The translations under genes and the position numbers were made by a program. Below the pieces are notes generated by a model, which was given only the letters and a program-made list of their open reading frames with translations, made no database searches and was not told the DNA's origin. This document shows, one piece after another, positions 33,588-43,915 of a DNA stretch of 64,000 nucleotides (the stretch's first letter is position 1; every line of letters starts with the position of its first letter). This stretch comes from an uncultured Eubacteriales bacterium (GTDB taxonomy: Bacteria; Bacillota; Clostridia; Oscillospirales; Acutalibacteraceae), in assembly GCA_934541115.1 (NCBI GenBank), contig CAKTDF010000005.1:1-64000 (forward strand), written 5' to 3'.

Positions 33588-36500
33588 ATGGCAAGAAATT
33601 GGACGGCGGAACAAAAAAACGCGATTGATTCAAGGCGTGGCAGCATTCTTGTCAGCGCGGCGGCAGGCTCAGGAAAAACTGCCGTTCTTGTTGAGCGCGT
33701 GATTGAACGCCTGACGGACGGCGAAAGCGGCGGCAGCGCAGACAGACTTTTGATCGTTACGTTCACAAAAGCCGCTGCGGCGGAAATGAGAGGAAGAATA
33801 CTCTCTGCACTTGAAGAGGAAATTAAAAAGAATCCCTCCGATGAACGCCTTGCGGCGCAAAAAATGCTTCTCCCTTCGGCAAAAATTTGCACCATTGACT
33901 CGTTTTGCAGCTCTCTTGTGCGTGAGCATTTTGAAGAGCTTGATATCTCTCCGGATTTTCAGATAGCCGACGACGGCGAGCTTGCCCTCCTTTCTCAAAA
34001 AGCGATGGAACTGACCATGGAGGAACAGTATCTCAAAAATGAAAGGAGCTTCACCGACCTTGTTGAGCTGCTTTTCAAAGGCAGAGACGACGCTTTTCTT
34101 TCTGAAATGATTCTTGAAATGTATAAGCACAGCATGTCATATCCGTTCCCGGAAAGCTGGCTTGACGGAATCGGCGCGCAGTATGAAAACGGTGACTCTG
34201 TTTCAAACAGCGTTTTCGGAAAAGTTATACTTGATTATGCGCGCTCGGCGGTCTCTTATTGCAGAGAGACTCTTTTTGCAATGAAAAGAACGGTCTGCGG
34301 CTGTGAGGGTCTTGAAAAGGCTTTTCTTCCTGCAATTGAGAGCGATGAGGCGCAGATCAGATACATTGAAGAATGTCTTGAAGAAAATGATTGGGACAAA
34401 ATATGCCGTGCGATTTTTGCATTTGAAATGAAACGGCGCGGAAATACGCCGAAAGAGTATGCAGACAGTCCGGAAATTACTTTTCTTTGCACGAGCCGCG
34501 ACAGAATCAAGGATATAATCAAAACGAATCTGCCAAAGCTTTTCTGTTCCTCAGAGGAGGAGTTCAAAGATGACATGCATTTTTTTGCTCCTATGGTGAA
34601 AAGCCTGTGCAGCTGCGTCAAGAGCTATGCGTCTCATTTTTCAATGCTGAAAAAAGAAAAACAGCTTGCCGATTTCAATGACGTAACGCATTATGCTTTG
34701 CGGCTGCTTGTACGCGAAACCGTGAACGGGTTTGAAATCACGGAACTCGCGCGGGAGCTGAAAAAGAATTTTGATGAAATACTTATAGACGAGTATCAGG
34801 ACACCAACAAGGCGCAGGACATGATTTTTGAGGCTCTCGGAAACGGCAACCTCTTCAGAGTAGGCGATGTGAAGCAGAGCATTTATCGTTTTCGTCAGGC
34901 TATGCCGGAAATTTTTATTTCACTCAAAAACGCTTTGCCGCTTTATGAAAGAGAAAAAGAAAAGTACCCGGCAAAGATTGTGCTCAAAAACAACTTTCGC
35001 AGCAGAAGGAGCGTGACGGACGCGGTCAACTTTGTTTTTTCTCAGCTTATGAGCGAAAAAATGGGCGGCGTTGATTACGGCGAAGAGGAGGAGCTTGTTT
35101 TTTCAGCTCCCTACGGAGAAAAAAACGACGAGTGTGCCGAATTTCATATTCTTGAAACCGGTGGAATTGACAAAACAGAAAGCGACGCAAAGCTTGTTTT
35201 TCAAGCGCGGTACGTTGCCTCACTCGTTGAAAAGCTTGTAAAAAGCGGATATACCGTTAAGGGTGAAAACGGCGGAGAGCGTCCGGTGCAGTATAAGGAT
35301 ATCTGCATTCTTATGCGCGCAGTGGGAGGAAAAAAAGGCATAACTTATGCCTCTGCACTCAGAGAGAGGGGAATACCGTGCTTTACTCAGATTGACGCGG
35401 AGTTTTTCACCGCGAACGAGGTCAGACTTTTGCTGAATGTTTTGCGCGTTGTTGATAACCCGGAGCAGGACATACCTCTTTTGAGCGTTATGGTGTCTGT
35501 GCTGTTCGGCTTTACGCCGGACGAGTGCGCCGACCTGCGGATAAACTGCCGCGGAAAAAGTATTTATTCCTGTCTGCTTTCGGCAAGGGAGCGCAAAGAC
35601 GAAAAGAGTGCCGCCATGCTTGAAAAGATTGAACGCTGGCGCAGAATAGGTGTATGCATGAGCGTTGGCGATTTTGTCAGAATGATATATGACGAGACGG
35701 GAATTGACAGCGTTGTGCGTTCGGTTAAAGGCTCGGGAGCCAAAAGAGAAAATCTGATGCTCTTGCTTGACTATGCGGATATATATGAAAAAGCAGGCTA
35801 TGCTTCATTTTCGGGATTTATACGCTTTATTGACAGGCTTGAAAAAACAAAGGGCGATCTGCCGGGCGCAGTCGGAGTTTCTTCAGAGGCTGATGTTGTG
35901 AAAATTATGACGATACACAAGTCAAAGGGACTTGAATTTCCGGTTTGCATCGTTGCCGGCTGCTCGTCTCGGTTTAACCGCAGCGATGAAATCAAGAACG
36001 CGGTCATCAGTCCGCTGCACGGTTTGGGACTTATTCGCCGCGACGCGGATACTATGGCGCAGTATGCTACCGTATGCCACAGAGCGGTTGCAAAGGCGCT
36101 GCGTGATGACACCGTATCGGAGGAGATGAGAGTGCTTTATGTTGCCATGACGAGGGCAAAGGAAAAGCTCATCATGGTTGCAGCCGAGGACAACGCGGCA
36201 AAAAAGGCGCTCAAGTGTTCTTCTCTTATCGATCCGGCATCGGAAAAGCTCACTGCGTTTGCCTGTTCGCTTGCCGCGAGTTACACGGATTGGCTGCTTG
36301 CCGCGTTTTTGCGCCACGAGGGCGCAGAACGGCTGCGCGAAGAGGCGGGAATCGGCGAAAACATCGTTTTGCTGAAAAAAATTCCTTTTAAGCTTGTTGT
36401 TGCGGACGGCTTTGATGAAGTCTATACGAAGAAAGAGACCGAAAATGCAGAAGCCGACCCTGCGCTCCTTTTTGAACTTGAAAAAAGGCTCTCGTGGCAA

Positions 36501-37130
36501 TACCCATATGAGGAATTGTCATATGTTGTCAGCAAGCGTGCCGCCTCAGAAGTTGACAAAAACGCAGTTGACCGCGAGTATTTTGCCTCGTCAAGACCGG
36601 CGTTTCTTTCCGGCGGAAAGCTCACCGGCGCACAGAGAGGAATTGCAACCCACGCATTTATGCAGTTTGCCGACTACAAAAACGCGGCTGACGACCTTGA
36701 AAATGAGATAAACGCTGTTTTTGAGCGCGGACTTCTCACAAAGGAGCAGTGCGACTGTATCAGCCGCAGACAGCTGGAACACTTTTTTGAAAGCAAATTG
36801 GCAAGGCGTATTCTTGAAAGTCCGCTTGTTATGAGAGAAAAAAAGTTTACCGTCAGTGTGCCGATTGCCGAGGTTTATCCGTCGCTTTCGCGCTTTGAAG
36901 ATGAAAAGGTCATGATTCAGGGCATTGCAGACTGCATTTTTCTTGAGGACGGAAAATTGGTTGTGCTTGACTACAAAACAGACCGACTTGATTCGGAAAA
37001 TGAGTTCAGAGAAAAATATTCCTCTCAGGTCAGAACATACAAAAAGGCTCTTGCTCTCTGCACAGGGTACGAGGTTTCAAAAACACTGCTGTATTCTTTC
37101 CACCTCGGAAAAGAGATAGCAGTGGAATAA
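33588..37130 (+). CDS. addA: ATP-dependent helicase/nuclease subunit A (AddA)
   Basis: An 1180-residue UvrD-type helicase with a C-terminal nuclease. Q motif WTAEQKNAI, Walker A SAAAGSGKTAVLVERV, Walker B ILIDEYQDTNKAQ, motif IV VGDVKQSIYRFRQA, motif V TIHKSKGLEFPV, motif VI VAMTRAKEKL. The nuclease active site is IQGIADCIFLEDGKLVV with VLDYKTDRL. It pairs with AddB for recombinational repair and degradation of foreign linear DNA. The ATG follows GGAGGGAG that overlaps the end of addB. No terminator was seen directly after it. Confidence 0.96.
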   Translation: MARNWTAEQKNAIDSRRGSILVSAAAGSGKTAVLVERVIERLTDGESGGSADRLLIVTFTKAAAAEMRGRILSALEEEIKKNPSDERLAAQKMLLPSAKICTIDSFCSSLVREHFEELDISPDFQIADDGELALLSQKAMELTMEEQYLKNERSFTDLVELLFKGRDDAFLSEMILEMYKHSMSYPFPESWLDGIGAQYENGDSVSNSVFGKVILDYARSAVSYCRETLFAMKRTVCGCEGLEKAFLPAIESDEAQIRYIEECLEENDWDKICRAIFAFEMKRRGNTPKEYADSPEITFLCTSRDRIKDIIKTNLPKLFCSSEEEFKDDMHFFAPMVKSLCSCVKSYASHFSMLKKEKQLADFNDVTHYALRLLVRETVNGFEITELARELKKNFDEILIDEYQDTNKAQDMIFEALGNGNLFRVGDVKQSIYRFRQAMPEIFISLKNALPLYEREKEKYPAKIVLKNNFRSRRSVTDAVNFVFSQLMSEKMGGVDYGEEEELVFSAPYGEKNDECAEFHILETGGIDKTESDAKLVFQARYVASLVEKLVKSGYTVKGENGGERPVQYKDICILMRAVGGKKGITYASALRERGIPCFTQIDAEFFTANEVRLLLNVLRVVDNPEQDIPLLSVMVSVLFGFTPDECADLRINCRGKSIYSCLLSARERKDEKSAAMLEKIERWRRIGVCMSVGDFVRMIYDETGIDSVVRSVKGSGAKRENLMLLLDYADIYEKAGYASFSGFIRFIDRLEKTKGDLPGAVGVSSEADVVKIMTIHKSKGLEFPVCIVAGCSSRFNRSDEIKNAVISPLHGLGLIRRDADTMAQYATVCHRAVAKALRDDTVSEEMRVLYVAMTRAKEKLIMVAAEDNAAKKALKCSSLIDPASEKLTAFACSLAASYTDWLLAAFLRHEGAERLREEAGIGENIVLLKKIPFKLVVADGFDEVYTKKETENAEADPALLFELEKRLSWQYPYEELSYVVSKRAASEVDKNAVDREYFASSRPAFLSGGKLTGAQRGIATHAFMQFADYKNAADDLENEINAVFERGLLTKEQCDCISRRQLEHFFESKLARRILESPLVMREKKFTVSVPIAEVYPSLSRFEDEKVMIQGIADCIFLEDGKLVVLDYKTDRLDSENEFREKYSSQVRTYKKALALCTGYEVSKTLLYSFHLGKEIAVE

Positions 37131-37156
37131 AAGGGGAAAAAAATTCTGAAAAATTG

Positions 37157-37185
37157 TTGATTTTTAAAATAATGTGTGCTACAAT
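37157..37185 (+). promoter_or_regulatory. rpmE promoter
   Basis: TTGATT (37157-37162), 17 bp, TACAAT (37180-37185). Confidence 0.6.
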
Positions 37186-37245
37186 ACTGCGGTATGTTGA
37201 TAGTAACATTTCATAATGTCTATTTGACGAAAGAGGTGAAACATA

Positions 37246-37455
37246 ATGAAAGAGGGAATCCATCCCAAGTATGAACAGACAACCGTAAGATGCGCTTGCG
37301 GCGCAACGATTGAAACCGGTTCAACCAAAAAGGACCTTCGTGTTGATATCTGCTCCAACTGCCACCCGTTCTTCACAGGTAAGCAGAAGCTCGTTGATAC
37401 CGGCGGACGTGTTGACAGGTTCAATAAGCGTTTCAACCTTGCAAAGAATAAGTAA
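37246..37455 (+). CDS. rpmE: 50S ribosomal protein L31, zinc-binding type
   Basis: A 69-residue ribosomal protein with four zinc-ligand cysteines, C16 and C18 (RCACGA) and C36 and C39 (DICSNCHPF), which mark the C+ (type A) form. It bridges the two ribosomal subunits and can act as a zinc store. GAGGTG precedes the ATG, its own promoter lies at 37157, and a strong terminator follows. Confidence 0.97.
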   Translation: MKEGIHPKYEQTTVRCACGATIETGSTKKDLRVDICSNCHPFFTGKQKLVDTGGRVDRFNKRFNLAKNK

Positions 37456-37480
37456 TTTTGCAGCTTGATCAGTGTGAATT

Positions 37481-37510
37481 AAGGCGGAGCTATTTGTCCC
37501 GCCTTTTTTT
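37481..37510 (+). terminator. Rho-independent terminator after rpmE
   Basis: AAGGCGG (37481-37487) pairs with CCGCCTT (37499-37505), followed by seven T. Confidence 0.85.
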
Positions 37511-37639
37511 CTTGTGTATCTATAAAAATGTTTATCAGTCAACTTGGCGGCGTATACGGTGAATTTTAAACTGCGCACCGGCGCAGCTGTTGCACCGTTT
37601 GATATTTAACGTATGATTTTAAATAAGCGAGGTGACCGC

Positions 37640-38260
37640 ATGGAAAGCTATAAAACCCTTGAAACGGCGGCGAACGATGAGTTCGTTGTCAAAAAATCGC
37701 GCTTTATCGGCTACGCTGCACCGGTTCAGACCAATGAGCAGGCGGTCGAGTTCATCAATTCTATCAAGGCAAAGCATCGCGACGCAAGGCACAATGTGTA
37801 TGCATACTGCCTGCGCGAGGGACAGATACGTCGCTACAGCGATGACGGTGAGCCGCAGGGCACGGCGGGAATGCCGGTGCTTGATGTTCTGCTCAAAGAG
37901 GGGCTGACCGATTGCGCGGTTGTTGCGACCCGATATTTCGGCGGGGTGCTGCTCGGTGCAAACGGACTTGTCCGTGCATATACCCAAACGGCAAAAATCG
38001 GTATTGACGCGGCGGGAATAATCACCATGGCGCTCTGTTATGTCGGCGAGGTCACCTGCGACTATAATTTCTACGGCAGGCTGCAAACTCTTGTGTGTGA
38101 GCAGGGCGGCATTGTGGAAAACGTTGATTTTGCTCAAAACGTCTGTTTAAGATTCAGAATACCGTCAGACAATTTTGAAAAACTTGACGCTGTAATATTC
38201 GACAAAAGCTGCGGAAAAGTAAGGTGCAAAAAACTTGGCGAAAAATTTTTAAAAATTTAG
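37640..38260 (+). CDS. YigZ/IMPACT family protein
   Basis: A 206-residue protein of the UPF0029/IMPACT-YigZ family. Signature blocks are KKSRFIGYAAPV, RYSDDGEPQGTAGMPVL and VVATRYFGGVLLGANGLVRAY. The C-terminal 65 residues form the usual ferredoxin-like UPF0029 domain. The biological role in bacteria is unsettled; ribosome or RNA links are suggested by eukaryotic IMPACT. The ATG at 37640 follows GAGGTG; the frame opens earlier at 37613 without a site. It probably heads the unit with dgt, dnaG and rpoD. Confidence 0.9.
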   Translation: MESYKTLETAANDEFVVKKSRFIGYAAPVQTNEQAVEFINSIKAKHRDARHNVYAYCLREGQIRRYSDDGEPQGTAGMPVLDVLLKEGLTDCAVVATRYFGGVLLGANGLVRAYTQTAKIGIDAAGIITMALCYVGEVTCDYNFYGRLQTLVCEQGGIVENVDFAQNVCLRFRIPSDNFEKLDAVIFDKSCGKVRCKKLGEKFLKI

Positions 38261-38319
38261 GGGGAAAAGGCGAAAAAAATCGTATATATAAGTGAAAACC
38301 GGAAAAGGGGGGTCGCTTT

Positions 38320-39318
38320 GTGGACGAAATCAGGCTCAAAACTCTTGAAAATGAAAAAAGAGTGCTTTCCGAGTATGCCTGCCTTTGCATTGACACAAAG
38401 GGCAGGGCAAGACCGGAAGAGGAATGCTCTGTTCGCACCGCTTTTCAGCGTGACAGAGACAGAATCATTCATTGCAGCGCTTTCCGCCGGCTGAAACACA
38501 AGACTCAGGTTTTTCTTTCGCCGGACAGCGATCATTACAGAACACGCCTTACGCATACCCTTGAGGTTGCGCAGATTGCGCGCACAATTGCTGTTGGTCT
38601 TTCGCTTAATGAGGATCTGACCGAAGCTATTGCTCTCGGTCACGATCTCGGTCATACGCCGTTCGGTCACGCAGGCGAGCGTGCCCTCAATTCCGTTATG
38701 GACGGCGGATTCAGACATTTTGAGCAGAGTCTCAGAGTGGTTGATGTGATTGAAAAAGAGGGCAGGGGTCTGAACCTTACCTATGAAGTGCGCGACGGCA
38801 TACTCTGCCATACGCGCGGAAAAGAAGCTGATACGCTTGAAGGTAGGATCGTCAAGCTCGCCGACAGAATTGCATACATCAACCATGACATTGACGACGC
38901 TGAACGCGGCGGGGTGCTCAGTGAGGAGAACCTTCCGCCGGACGTGAGACGGATCCTCGGCAAAAGCAAAAGCGAGCGCATCAACACGCTTGTTCTTTCC
39001 GCAATACGTAACACTGCTGACGATGTTCGCCTTGATCCGGAAATACAGGGTGCGTTTGATGTTCTTCATGAATTTATGTTTGACCGTGTGTATACAAACC
39101 CGGTCTGCAAAAGCGAAGAGGGCAAAGCTATTTCGATGCTTAAACAGCTGTTTTCTTTCTTCTGTGAACATCCGGATGAGCTGCCCAACGAGTACATCTC
39201 GATAGCGTGGCGCGAGGGTACCGAAAGAGCGGTATGCGACTACATAGCCGGCATGACAGACGGTTACGCGCTCAAAACTTTTTCAAAATACTTTATTCCC
39301 TCCTCATGGCAGGGATAA
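38320..39318 (+). CDS. dgt: Deoxyguanosinetriphosphate triphosphohydrolase-like protein
   Basis: A 332-residue HD-domain enzyme of the dGTPase-like family, splitting dNTPs to nucleoside and triphosphate. Metal ligands are visible: H in YRTRLTHTLEVAQIA, the HD pair in ALGHDLGHTPFGHAGE, and a later D in LADRIAYINHDIDDAE. FRRLKHKTQVF is also typical. The start is GTG at 38320 after GGGGGGT. In many clostridia this gene precedes dnaG, as here, with a 31-bp gap. Confidence 0.9.
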   Translation: MDEIRLKTLENEKRVLSEYACLCIDTKGRARPEEECSVRTAFQRDRDRIIHCSAFRRLKHKTQVFLSPDSDHYRTRLTHTLEVAQIARTIAVGLSLNEDLTEAIALGHDLGHTPFGHAGERALNSVMDGGFRHFEQSLRVVDVIEKEGRGLNLTYEVRDGILCHTRGKEADTLEGRIVKLADRIAYINHDIDDAERGGVLSEENLPPDVRRILGKSKSERINTLVLSAIRNTADDVRLDPEIQGAFDVLHEFMFDRVYTNPVCKSEEGKAISMLKQLFSFFCEHPDELPNEYISIAWREGTERAVCDYIAGMTDGYALKTFSKYFIPSSWQG

Positions 39319-39349
39319 TACAAAGCATCCCGGCACGGAGGTGAGAACG

Positions 39350-41128
39350 GTGAGAATAAGCGATGATTTTCTTTCTGAGCTTCGCATGCGCTGCGATATT
39401 ACGGATATTATATCCGGATATGTCCAGCTCAAAAGGCGCGGAAAAAACCTTGTCGGTCTTTGTCCGTTCCACAATGAAAAAACGCCGTCTTTCACCGTGT
39501 ATCCGGAAAACGGCAGCTTTTACTGCTTCGGCTGCGGAGCCGGCGGCGAGGTCGTCAGCTTTATAAGAAGAATTGAAAATCTCGATTTTTATGAGGCGGT
39601 GCGCTTTTTGTGCGACAGGGCAGGCATGACGATGCCTGCGGACGGATTTGATGATTCCATGGCGCAAAAGCGAAAACGCATTTATGAAATGAATCGTGAG
39701 GCGGCGAGATTTTTTCATGAATGTCTGATGGGTGAAAAAGGCAGAGCGGCGCTCGAGTATTACTATAAGCGCGGCTATACGCAAAAAACAATTACGCGTT
39801 TCGGACTCGGATATGCACCGAACGATTGGCGGCAGCTCCTTTCTCATCTTCGCGAAAAGGGCTATTCATATGAAGAAGCGTATGAGGCAAACCTCGCAAA
39901 TAAAAGCGAAAAAAACGGAAAGACATCGTTTTATGATAATTTTCGCAACCGTGTGATGGTTCCGATCATCGACCCGAGAGGCAATGTTGTGGCTTTTGGC
40001 GGCAGGGTTCTTGACGACAGCAAGCCCAAGTATATCAACACCTCGGACACACCGGTCTATAAAAAGAGTCTCGGCGTTTTCGGTCTCAACTTTGCAAAAA
40101 ATTCAAAGGAGAGATCGCTGATACTCGTTGAAGGATACATGGACGCAATAGCTTTGCACCAGGCAGGATTTACTAATTCAATTGCCTGCCTCGGAACGGC
40201 TCTCACCGGAGAGATGGCGCATTTGCTTGCACGCTACGCCGACGAAATACTCATTTGCTATGACAACGATGAAGCCGGACGGAAAGCTACAGAGCGCGCG
40301 ATCGGCGTGTTTTCTTCAATAGGTATGAAAATGCGCGTAATACGTTTGAGCGGCGGAAAGGATCCGGACGAAATTCTCAAAAACTTTGGGGCGGAAAAAT
40401 TCCGAAAGCTTATTGAGGGCGCGGAAAACGATATTGAGTTCGCTCTGCTCAAAGCCCGGGACGGTCTTGACCTCGATTCTTCGGACGGAAAGGTTCGGTA
40501 CCTTACGTTGGCTGCGGATATTCTCTCAAAGGTGAAAAATTCAATTGCGGTTGAGGTCTATGTTTCCCGACTTGCCGAGGAACTGAATGTTGAAAAAACG
40601 GCGATTACCGCTCGCATAAATCAACTGAAAAGAAGCGGTGCTTATAAATCCGAAAAGAAAAAGTATGAATCTATTCAGCGCGAGTCAATGGAGCGTATGA
40701 GCAGAATGCGTCTCAAAACCGATACCGCGGTAAGAGCAGTTAAGGCGCAGGAGAGAATCATATCTCTGCTTTATGAAAACCCCGCATTCTTTCCGGCGAT
40801 ACGTGAAAGACTGAGCGAAGAGAGTTTCAGCGTACCTCACCTCGGAAGAATATATAAAATTCTTGATGCGCGCTCGAGAGATAATTCTCCGTTTGAGCTG
40901 ACATATCTTTCCGGTGAACTTTCACCGGAGGAAATGGACGCTCTTGTTCGTCTGCTTAAGCAGAGCGAGGGCTGCTTCGGAACCAAAAAGGAACTGCTTG
41001 ACTGCGTTGACGCCCTTGAAAGCGAAGCGAAAAAAGAAAAACAGAGCGCTGTTGATGTTTCAAAAATGAGCGACGACGAATATATGGCGCAGTTTAAAAA
41101 TCTTGTGAAAAGCAAAAAAGAAAAGTAA
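39350..41128 (+). CDS. dnaG: DNA primase
   Basis: A 592-residue primase. The N-terminal CHC2 zinc finger uses C38, H41, C59 and C62 (LCPFHNEKTPSF...YCFGCGAGG). The TOPRIM core has LILVEGYMDAIALHQAGF and the acidic LICYDNDEAGRKATERA. The C-terminal third is the helicase-binding region. There are two in-frame GTG codons, at 39341 and 39350; GGAGGT at 39337-39342 overlaps the first, so the second, seven bases away, is the better start. rpoD follows 131 bp on, the classical macromolecular-synthesis pairing. Confidence 0.95.
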   Translation: MRISDDFLSELRMRCDITDIISGYVQLKRRGKNLVGLCPFHNEKTPSFTVYPENGSFYCFGCGAGGEVVSFIRRIENLDFYEAVRFLCDRAGMTMPADGFDDSMAQKRKRIYEMNREAARFFHECLMGEKGRAALEYYYKRGYTQKTITRFGLGYAPNDWRQLLSHLREKGYSYEEAYEANLANKSEKNGKTSFYDNFRNRVMVPIIDPRGNVVAFGGRVLDDSKPKYINTSDTPVYKKSLGVFGLNFAKNSKERSLILVEGYMDAIALHQAGFTNSIACLGTALTGEMAHLLARYADEILICYDNDEAGRKATERAIGVFSSIGMKMRVIRLSGGKDPDEILKNFGAEKFRKLIEGAENDIEFALLKARDGLDLDSSDGKVRYLTLAADILSKVKNSIAVEVYVSRLAEELNVEKTAITARINQLKRSGAYKSEKKKYESIQRESMERMSRMRLKTDTAVRAVKAQERIISLLYENPAFFPAIRERLSEESFSVPHLGRIYKILDARSRDNSPFELTYLSGELSPEEMDALVRLLKQSEGCFGTKKELLDCVDALESEAKKEKQSAVDVSKMSDDEYMAQFKNLVKSKKEK

Positions 41129-41259
41129 TATAAAGTAATATTTCAGCTAATACTGTAAAATAATAAACTCTCGTCAACGGCTTGAAAAGGCGAGGACTCA
41201 CGGCGTCCGATCCTTTTTGCCGGGTCGGGCAAAGCAGAAAACGAAAGGAAGTTGTATTC

Positions 41260-42351
41260 ATGGAAAACACAGAGAAAAAAGCAATGGTCAAAGCGCTCAT
41301 CGACAAGGGTATTGCCACCGGAAAGCTCAATTCAACGGACATTGATACGGTCCTTGTTGAAGCCGACATTGATATTGAAGAGATTGAAAAGCTTTATTCA
41401 ACTCTTGAAAGCCATGGAATTGAAATTGTTGACGATCTTGGCGACGATATGCTCGACAGCATTTCTATGGATATCGACATTCCCAAGGGATATGAGAACG
41501 TGCCGCTCCCGACAGACAGCAAAAGCGCCGTTATCGACGACCCGGTGAAGGTATATCTCAAAGACATCGGACGTGTTCCTCTGCTCACACCGGAGGAGGA
41601 AATTGAGCTTGCTATCCGCATTGCCGACAATGATCAGGAGGCGAAGGACAGGCTCACAAAGGCTAATCTGCGTCTGGTTGTCAGCATTGCAAAGCGCTAT
41701 GTCGGCAGAGGTATGATGTTCCTTGACCTCATTCAAGAGGGCAATCTCGGACTTATCAAAGCGGTTGACAAGTTTGATTACACAAAGGGTTTCAAATTTT
41801 CAACCTATGCAACGTGGTGGATCAGACAGGCAATCACAAGAGCTATTGCCGACCAGGGCAGAACGATCCGTATTCCGGTACACATGGTTGAAACGATAAA
41901 CAAAGTTAAAAAGACGAGCAATATGCTCCTCCATCGCGATGGCAAAGACCCCACGCCGGAGGACATTGCCGCGGAGCTTTCAATGCCGGTTGACAAGGTT
42001 CGCGATATTCTCAGAATTTCGCAGGAGCCGGTTTCTCTTGAAACTCCCATCGGCGAGGAGGAGGACAGTCATCTCGGAGATTTCATTCCCGATGAGGACG
42101 CGCTCTCTCCTGCGGATGCCGCTGCGATGACTTTTCTCAAAACCAAGGTCAATGAGGTTCTTTCAACTCTTACTCCTCGTGAAGCGGAGGTTCTGAGGCT
42201 GCGTTTCGGTCTTAAAGACGGCACGCCGCAGACTCTTGAAGAAGTTGGAAAAGCGTTCAACGTTACACGTGAGCGTATCCGCCAGATTGAGGCAAAGGCG
42301 CTCAGAAAGCTGCGCCACCCGAGCAGAAGCAAACACCTCAAGGATCTTTAA
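41260..42351 (+). CDS. rpoD: RNA polymerase primary sigma factor (SigA/RpoD)
   Basis: A 363-residue group-1 sigma factor. A short region 1.1 covers about 1-85. Region 1.2 is [20 protein letters not shown]. Region 2 contains [18 protein letters not shown] and the -10 reader [17 protein letters not shown]. Region 4 with the -35 helix is [20 protein letters not shown]. The ATG at 41260 follows GAAAGGAAG; the frame opens at 41182 with no site. The near-consensus promoters in the window fit this factor. Confidence 0.96.
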   Translation: MENTEKKAMVKALIDKGIATGKLNSTDIDTVLVEADIDIEEIEKLYSTLESHGIEIVDDLGDDMLDSISMDIDIPKGYENVPLPTDSKSAVIDDPVKVYLKDIGRVPLLTPEEEIELAIRIADNDQEAKDRLTKANLRLVVSIAKRYVGRGMMFLDLIQEGNLGLIKAVDKFDYTKGFKFSTYATWWIRQAITRAIADQGRTIRIPVHMVETINKVKKTSNMLLHRDGKDPTPEDIAAELSMPVDKVRDILRISQEPVSLETPIGEEEDSHLGDFIPDEDALSPADAAAMTFLKTKVNEVLSTLTPREAEVLRLRFGLKDGTPQTLEEVGKAFNVTRERIRQIEAKALRKLRHPSRSKHLKDL

Positions 42352-42363
42352 TACAGAAAAACG

Positions 42364-42405
42364 ACCTCCTTTGTATGCCAAAAAGGCGTACAAAGGAGGT
42401 TTTTG
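42364..42405. terminator. Bidirectional terminator between rpoD and the S66 peptidase gene
   Basis: A 16-bp stem (42364-42379 with 42385-42400, one G-U), loop AAAAA, then T-runs on both strands. Confidence 0.9.
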
Positions 42406-42406
42406 T

Positions 42407-43438
42407 TTAATCGTTTTCAAAAGTGATCTGCTGCTTTTTTGCATCGACTGCGGCAGTGATGCCGAACGGAATAATGCAGCGTGGCAGGGCGTGACCGACA
42501 TTGATGTTACACAGAACAGGCAATTTTGAATTACCTATGACAGCTTTCAGAATCCGCTTGTATTCGCTGTCGTACGTTTCGTCCATGGGCTTTCCGACGA
42601 GTACGCCGGAAACAGCGTCAAAAACACCGGCACTTTTGAGATATTCAAGAGCCTTGCGGTATTTTTGCGGTGATGGCTTTTCTTCACTCGTTTCAAGAAA
42701 GAGGATTCTTCTTTTCCAGTCCTCCGCGCTCGGGAACAGAGCATATTTTTTGCAAAGAAAGGGCATGTCCGAATGTCGTTCGCCGTCAAAAATGTCATAA
42801 AACGTGTCAACACAGCCGCCGAGGATTTTTCCGGAAAAAAGCGGGTCGCCCTGGAGCAGCTCAAAGCCGCGGTTACGGTGAGGAGGGTTCGGCGTTCCGA
42901 TTTGATCTTTGCCGAAATCTGTTCTTGTGTTGTACCAAATATTGCTTGGCGTAATTGAGCTTATTTTGCCGGAAAAAATGAGTTCTTCAAAATACTTTTT
43001 GGTATACGGCAGCATTTCGCGGTCCAGTTTGCAGACATCGGGCAGAAAAGCCTGTCCGTAAAATGTGGGCAGCCCGACCTTGTGGAGCATGAGGTGGTTT
43101 ATCGTTGTGTCTGAAAAGCCGAGGAACACCTTTTTTGAAACTGCGTTTTTTAGCTCGTCGTTTTCAAAGAGATAAGGCAGCAGCCGATACGTGTCATCTC
43201 CGCCGATCGCGCAGAGAATCATGTCCGTTTCTTCATCGCAAAAAGCTTGAAGCAAATCTGCGGCTCGCGCCTCGGGGTGATTTTTTATGTATTCGGTTCC
43301 TTTCAGAGCGTTAGGCGCGAATTTGACTTTCAGACCCATTTTTTCAAGACGCTTTGTGCCTATTCTGATTTCATGCGACAAAAAACTCTCGCCCATAACG
43401 CCGCTTGAAAGGCTGACGATTGAAACCGTTTTTACCAT
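42407..43438 (-). CDS. S66-family LD-carboxypeptidase (MccF-like)
   Basis: A 343-residue serine peptidase of family S66. The nucleophile elbow is the Ser of FLGFSDTTINHLM (near residue 107). The catalytic Glu probably lies in ILFLETSEE and the His in NVGHALPRCIIPFG. Members trim the D-Ala from murein tetrapeptides (LdcA) or cleave microcin C-type toxins and other acyl-adenylates (MccF). The length and the GGDDTYRLLPYL block fit both, so the substrate is open. AAAGGAGC precedes the ATG. The XRE regulator gene lies just upstream on the same strand. Confidence 0.85.
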   Translation of the reverse strand: MVKTVSIVSLSSGVMGESFLSHEIRIGTKRLEKMGLKVKFAPNALKGTEYIKNHPEARAADLLQAFCDEETDMILCAIGGDDTYRLLPYLFENDELKNAVSKKVFLGFSDTTINHLMLHKVGLPTFYGQAFLPDVCKLDREMLPYTKKYFEELIFSGKISSITPSNIWYNTRTDFGKDQIGTPNPPHRNRGFELLQGDPLFSGKILGGCVDTFYDIFDGERHSDMPFLCKKYALFPSAEDWKRRILFLETSEEKPSPQKYRKALEYLKSAGVFDAVSGVLVGKPMDETYDSEYKRILKAVIGNSKLPVLCNINVGHALPRCIIPFGITAAVDAKKQQITFEND

Positions 43439-43458
43439 TGTAACTGCTCCTTTACCGT

Positions 43459-43671
43459 TTATTCCAAGCGTTCCGGTTTATCTGTTAAGCCGAGAATGTA
43501 ATCGACGGAAACGCCGTGGAAAAGCGAAAGCTTGATTAGTATTTCCGTAGGAATATCAAGCTCTCCGCGTTCATAGTTGCTGTATACACGCTGGCTGCAA
43601 GAGAGTATTTCCGCAAGCTGCTTTTGCGTCATGTCTTTGTCTTCCCTTAGGTCGCGTATTCTCTTATACAT
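43459..43671 (-). CDS. XRE-family helix-turn-helix regulator
   Basis: A 70-residue Cro/C1-type DNA-binding protein: MYKRIRDLREDKDMTQKQLA, recognition helix SQRVYSNYERGE, then VSVDYILGLTDKPERLE. It has a single domain and no ligand or oligomer domain. The ATG at 43671 follows GGTGAT by seven bases; earlier in-frame starts have no site. It lies 50 bp from a perfect palindrome in a divergent promoter, its probable operator. The S66 peptidase gene follows on the same strand. Confidence 0.85.
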   Translation of the reverse strand: MYKRIRDLREDKDMTQKQLAEILSCSQRVYSNYERGELDIPTEILIKLSLFHGVSVDYILGLTDKPERLE

Positions 43672-43715
43672 TATAGCATCACCGATGTGATTATATCTGC
43701 CGCACTGATTTGGTC

Positions 43716-43744
43716 TTGACATTTAGCGGATTTTCCGCTAAACT
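43716..43744 (+). promoter_or_regulatory. Promoter with perfect palindromic operator in its spacer
   Basis: TTGACA (43716-43721) and TAAACT (43739-43744) are 17 bp apart. A perfect inverted repeat, TTTAGCGGA (43722-43730) with TCCGCTAAA (43734-43742), begins exactly at the end of the -35 and covers the first part of the -10. Binding by the adjacent XRE protein would block RNA polymerase. The transcript would run rightward into the zinc-ribbon gene at 43916. Confidence 0.7.
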
Positions 43745-43915
43745 GTAGCGTGAAGAGCGGCTCTGAACAAGCGCGGACTTTGTCGGACGATTATCTGGTG
43801 GAGTCTGTTCACAAGCGGAGCTGTCTGTGCTATTATGTGTATACAGCTTTAAAATATTATCATGTCTTTGTAATAATGAATATGTCAGGAAGCATTCGCT
43901 TTGAAGAGGTGGCAG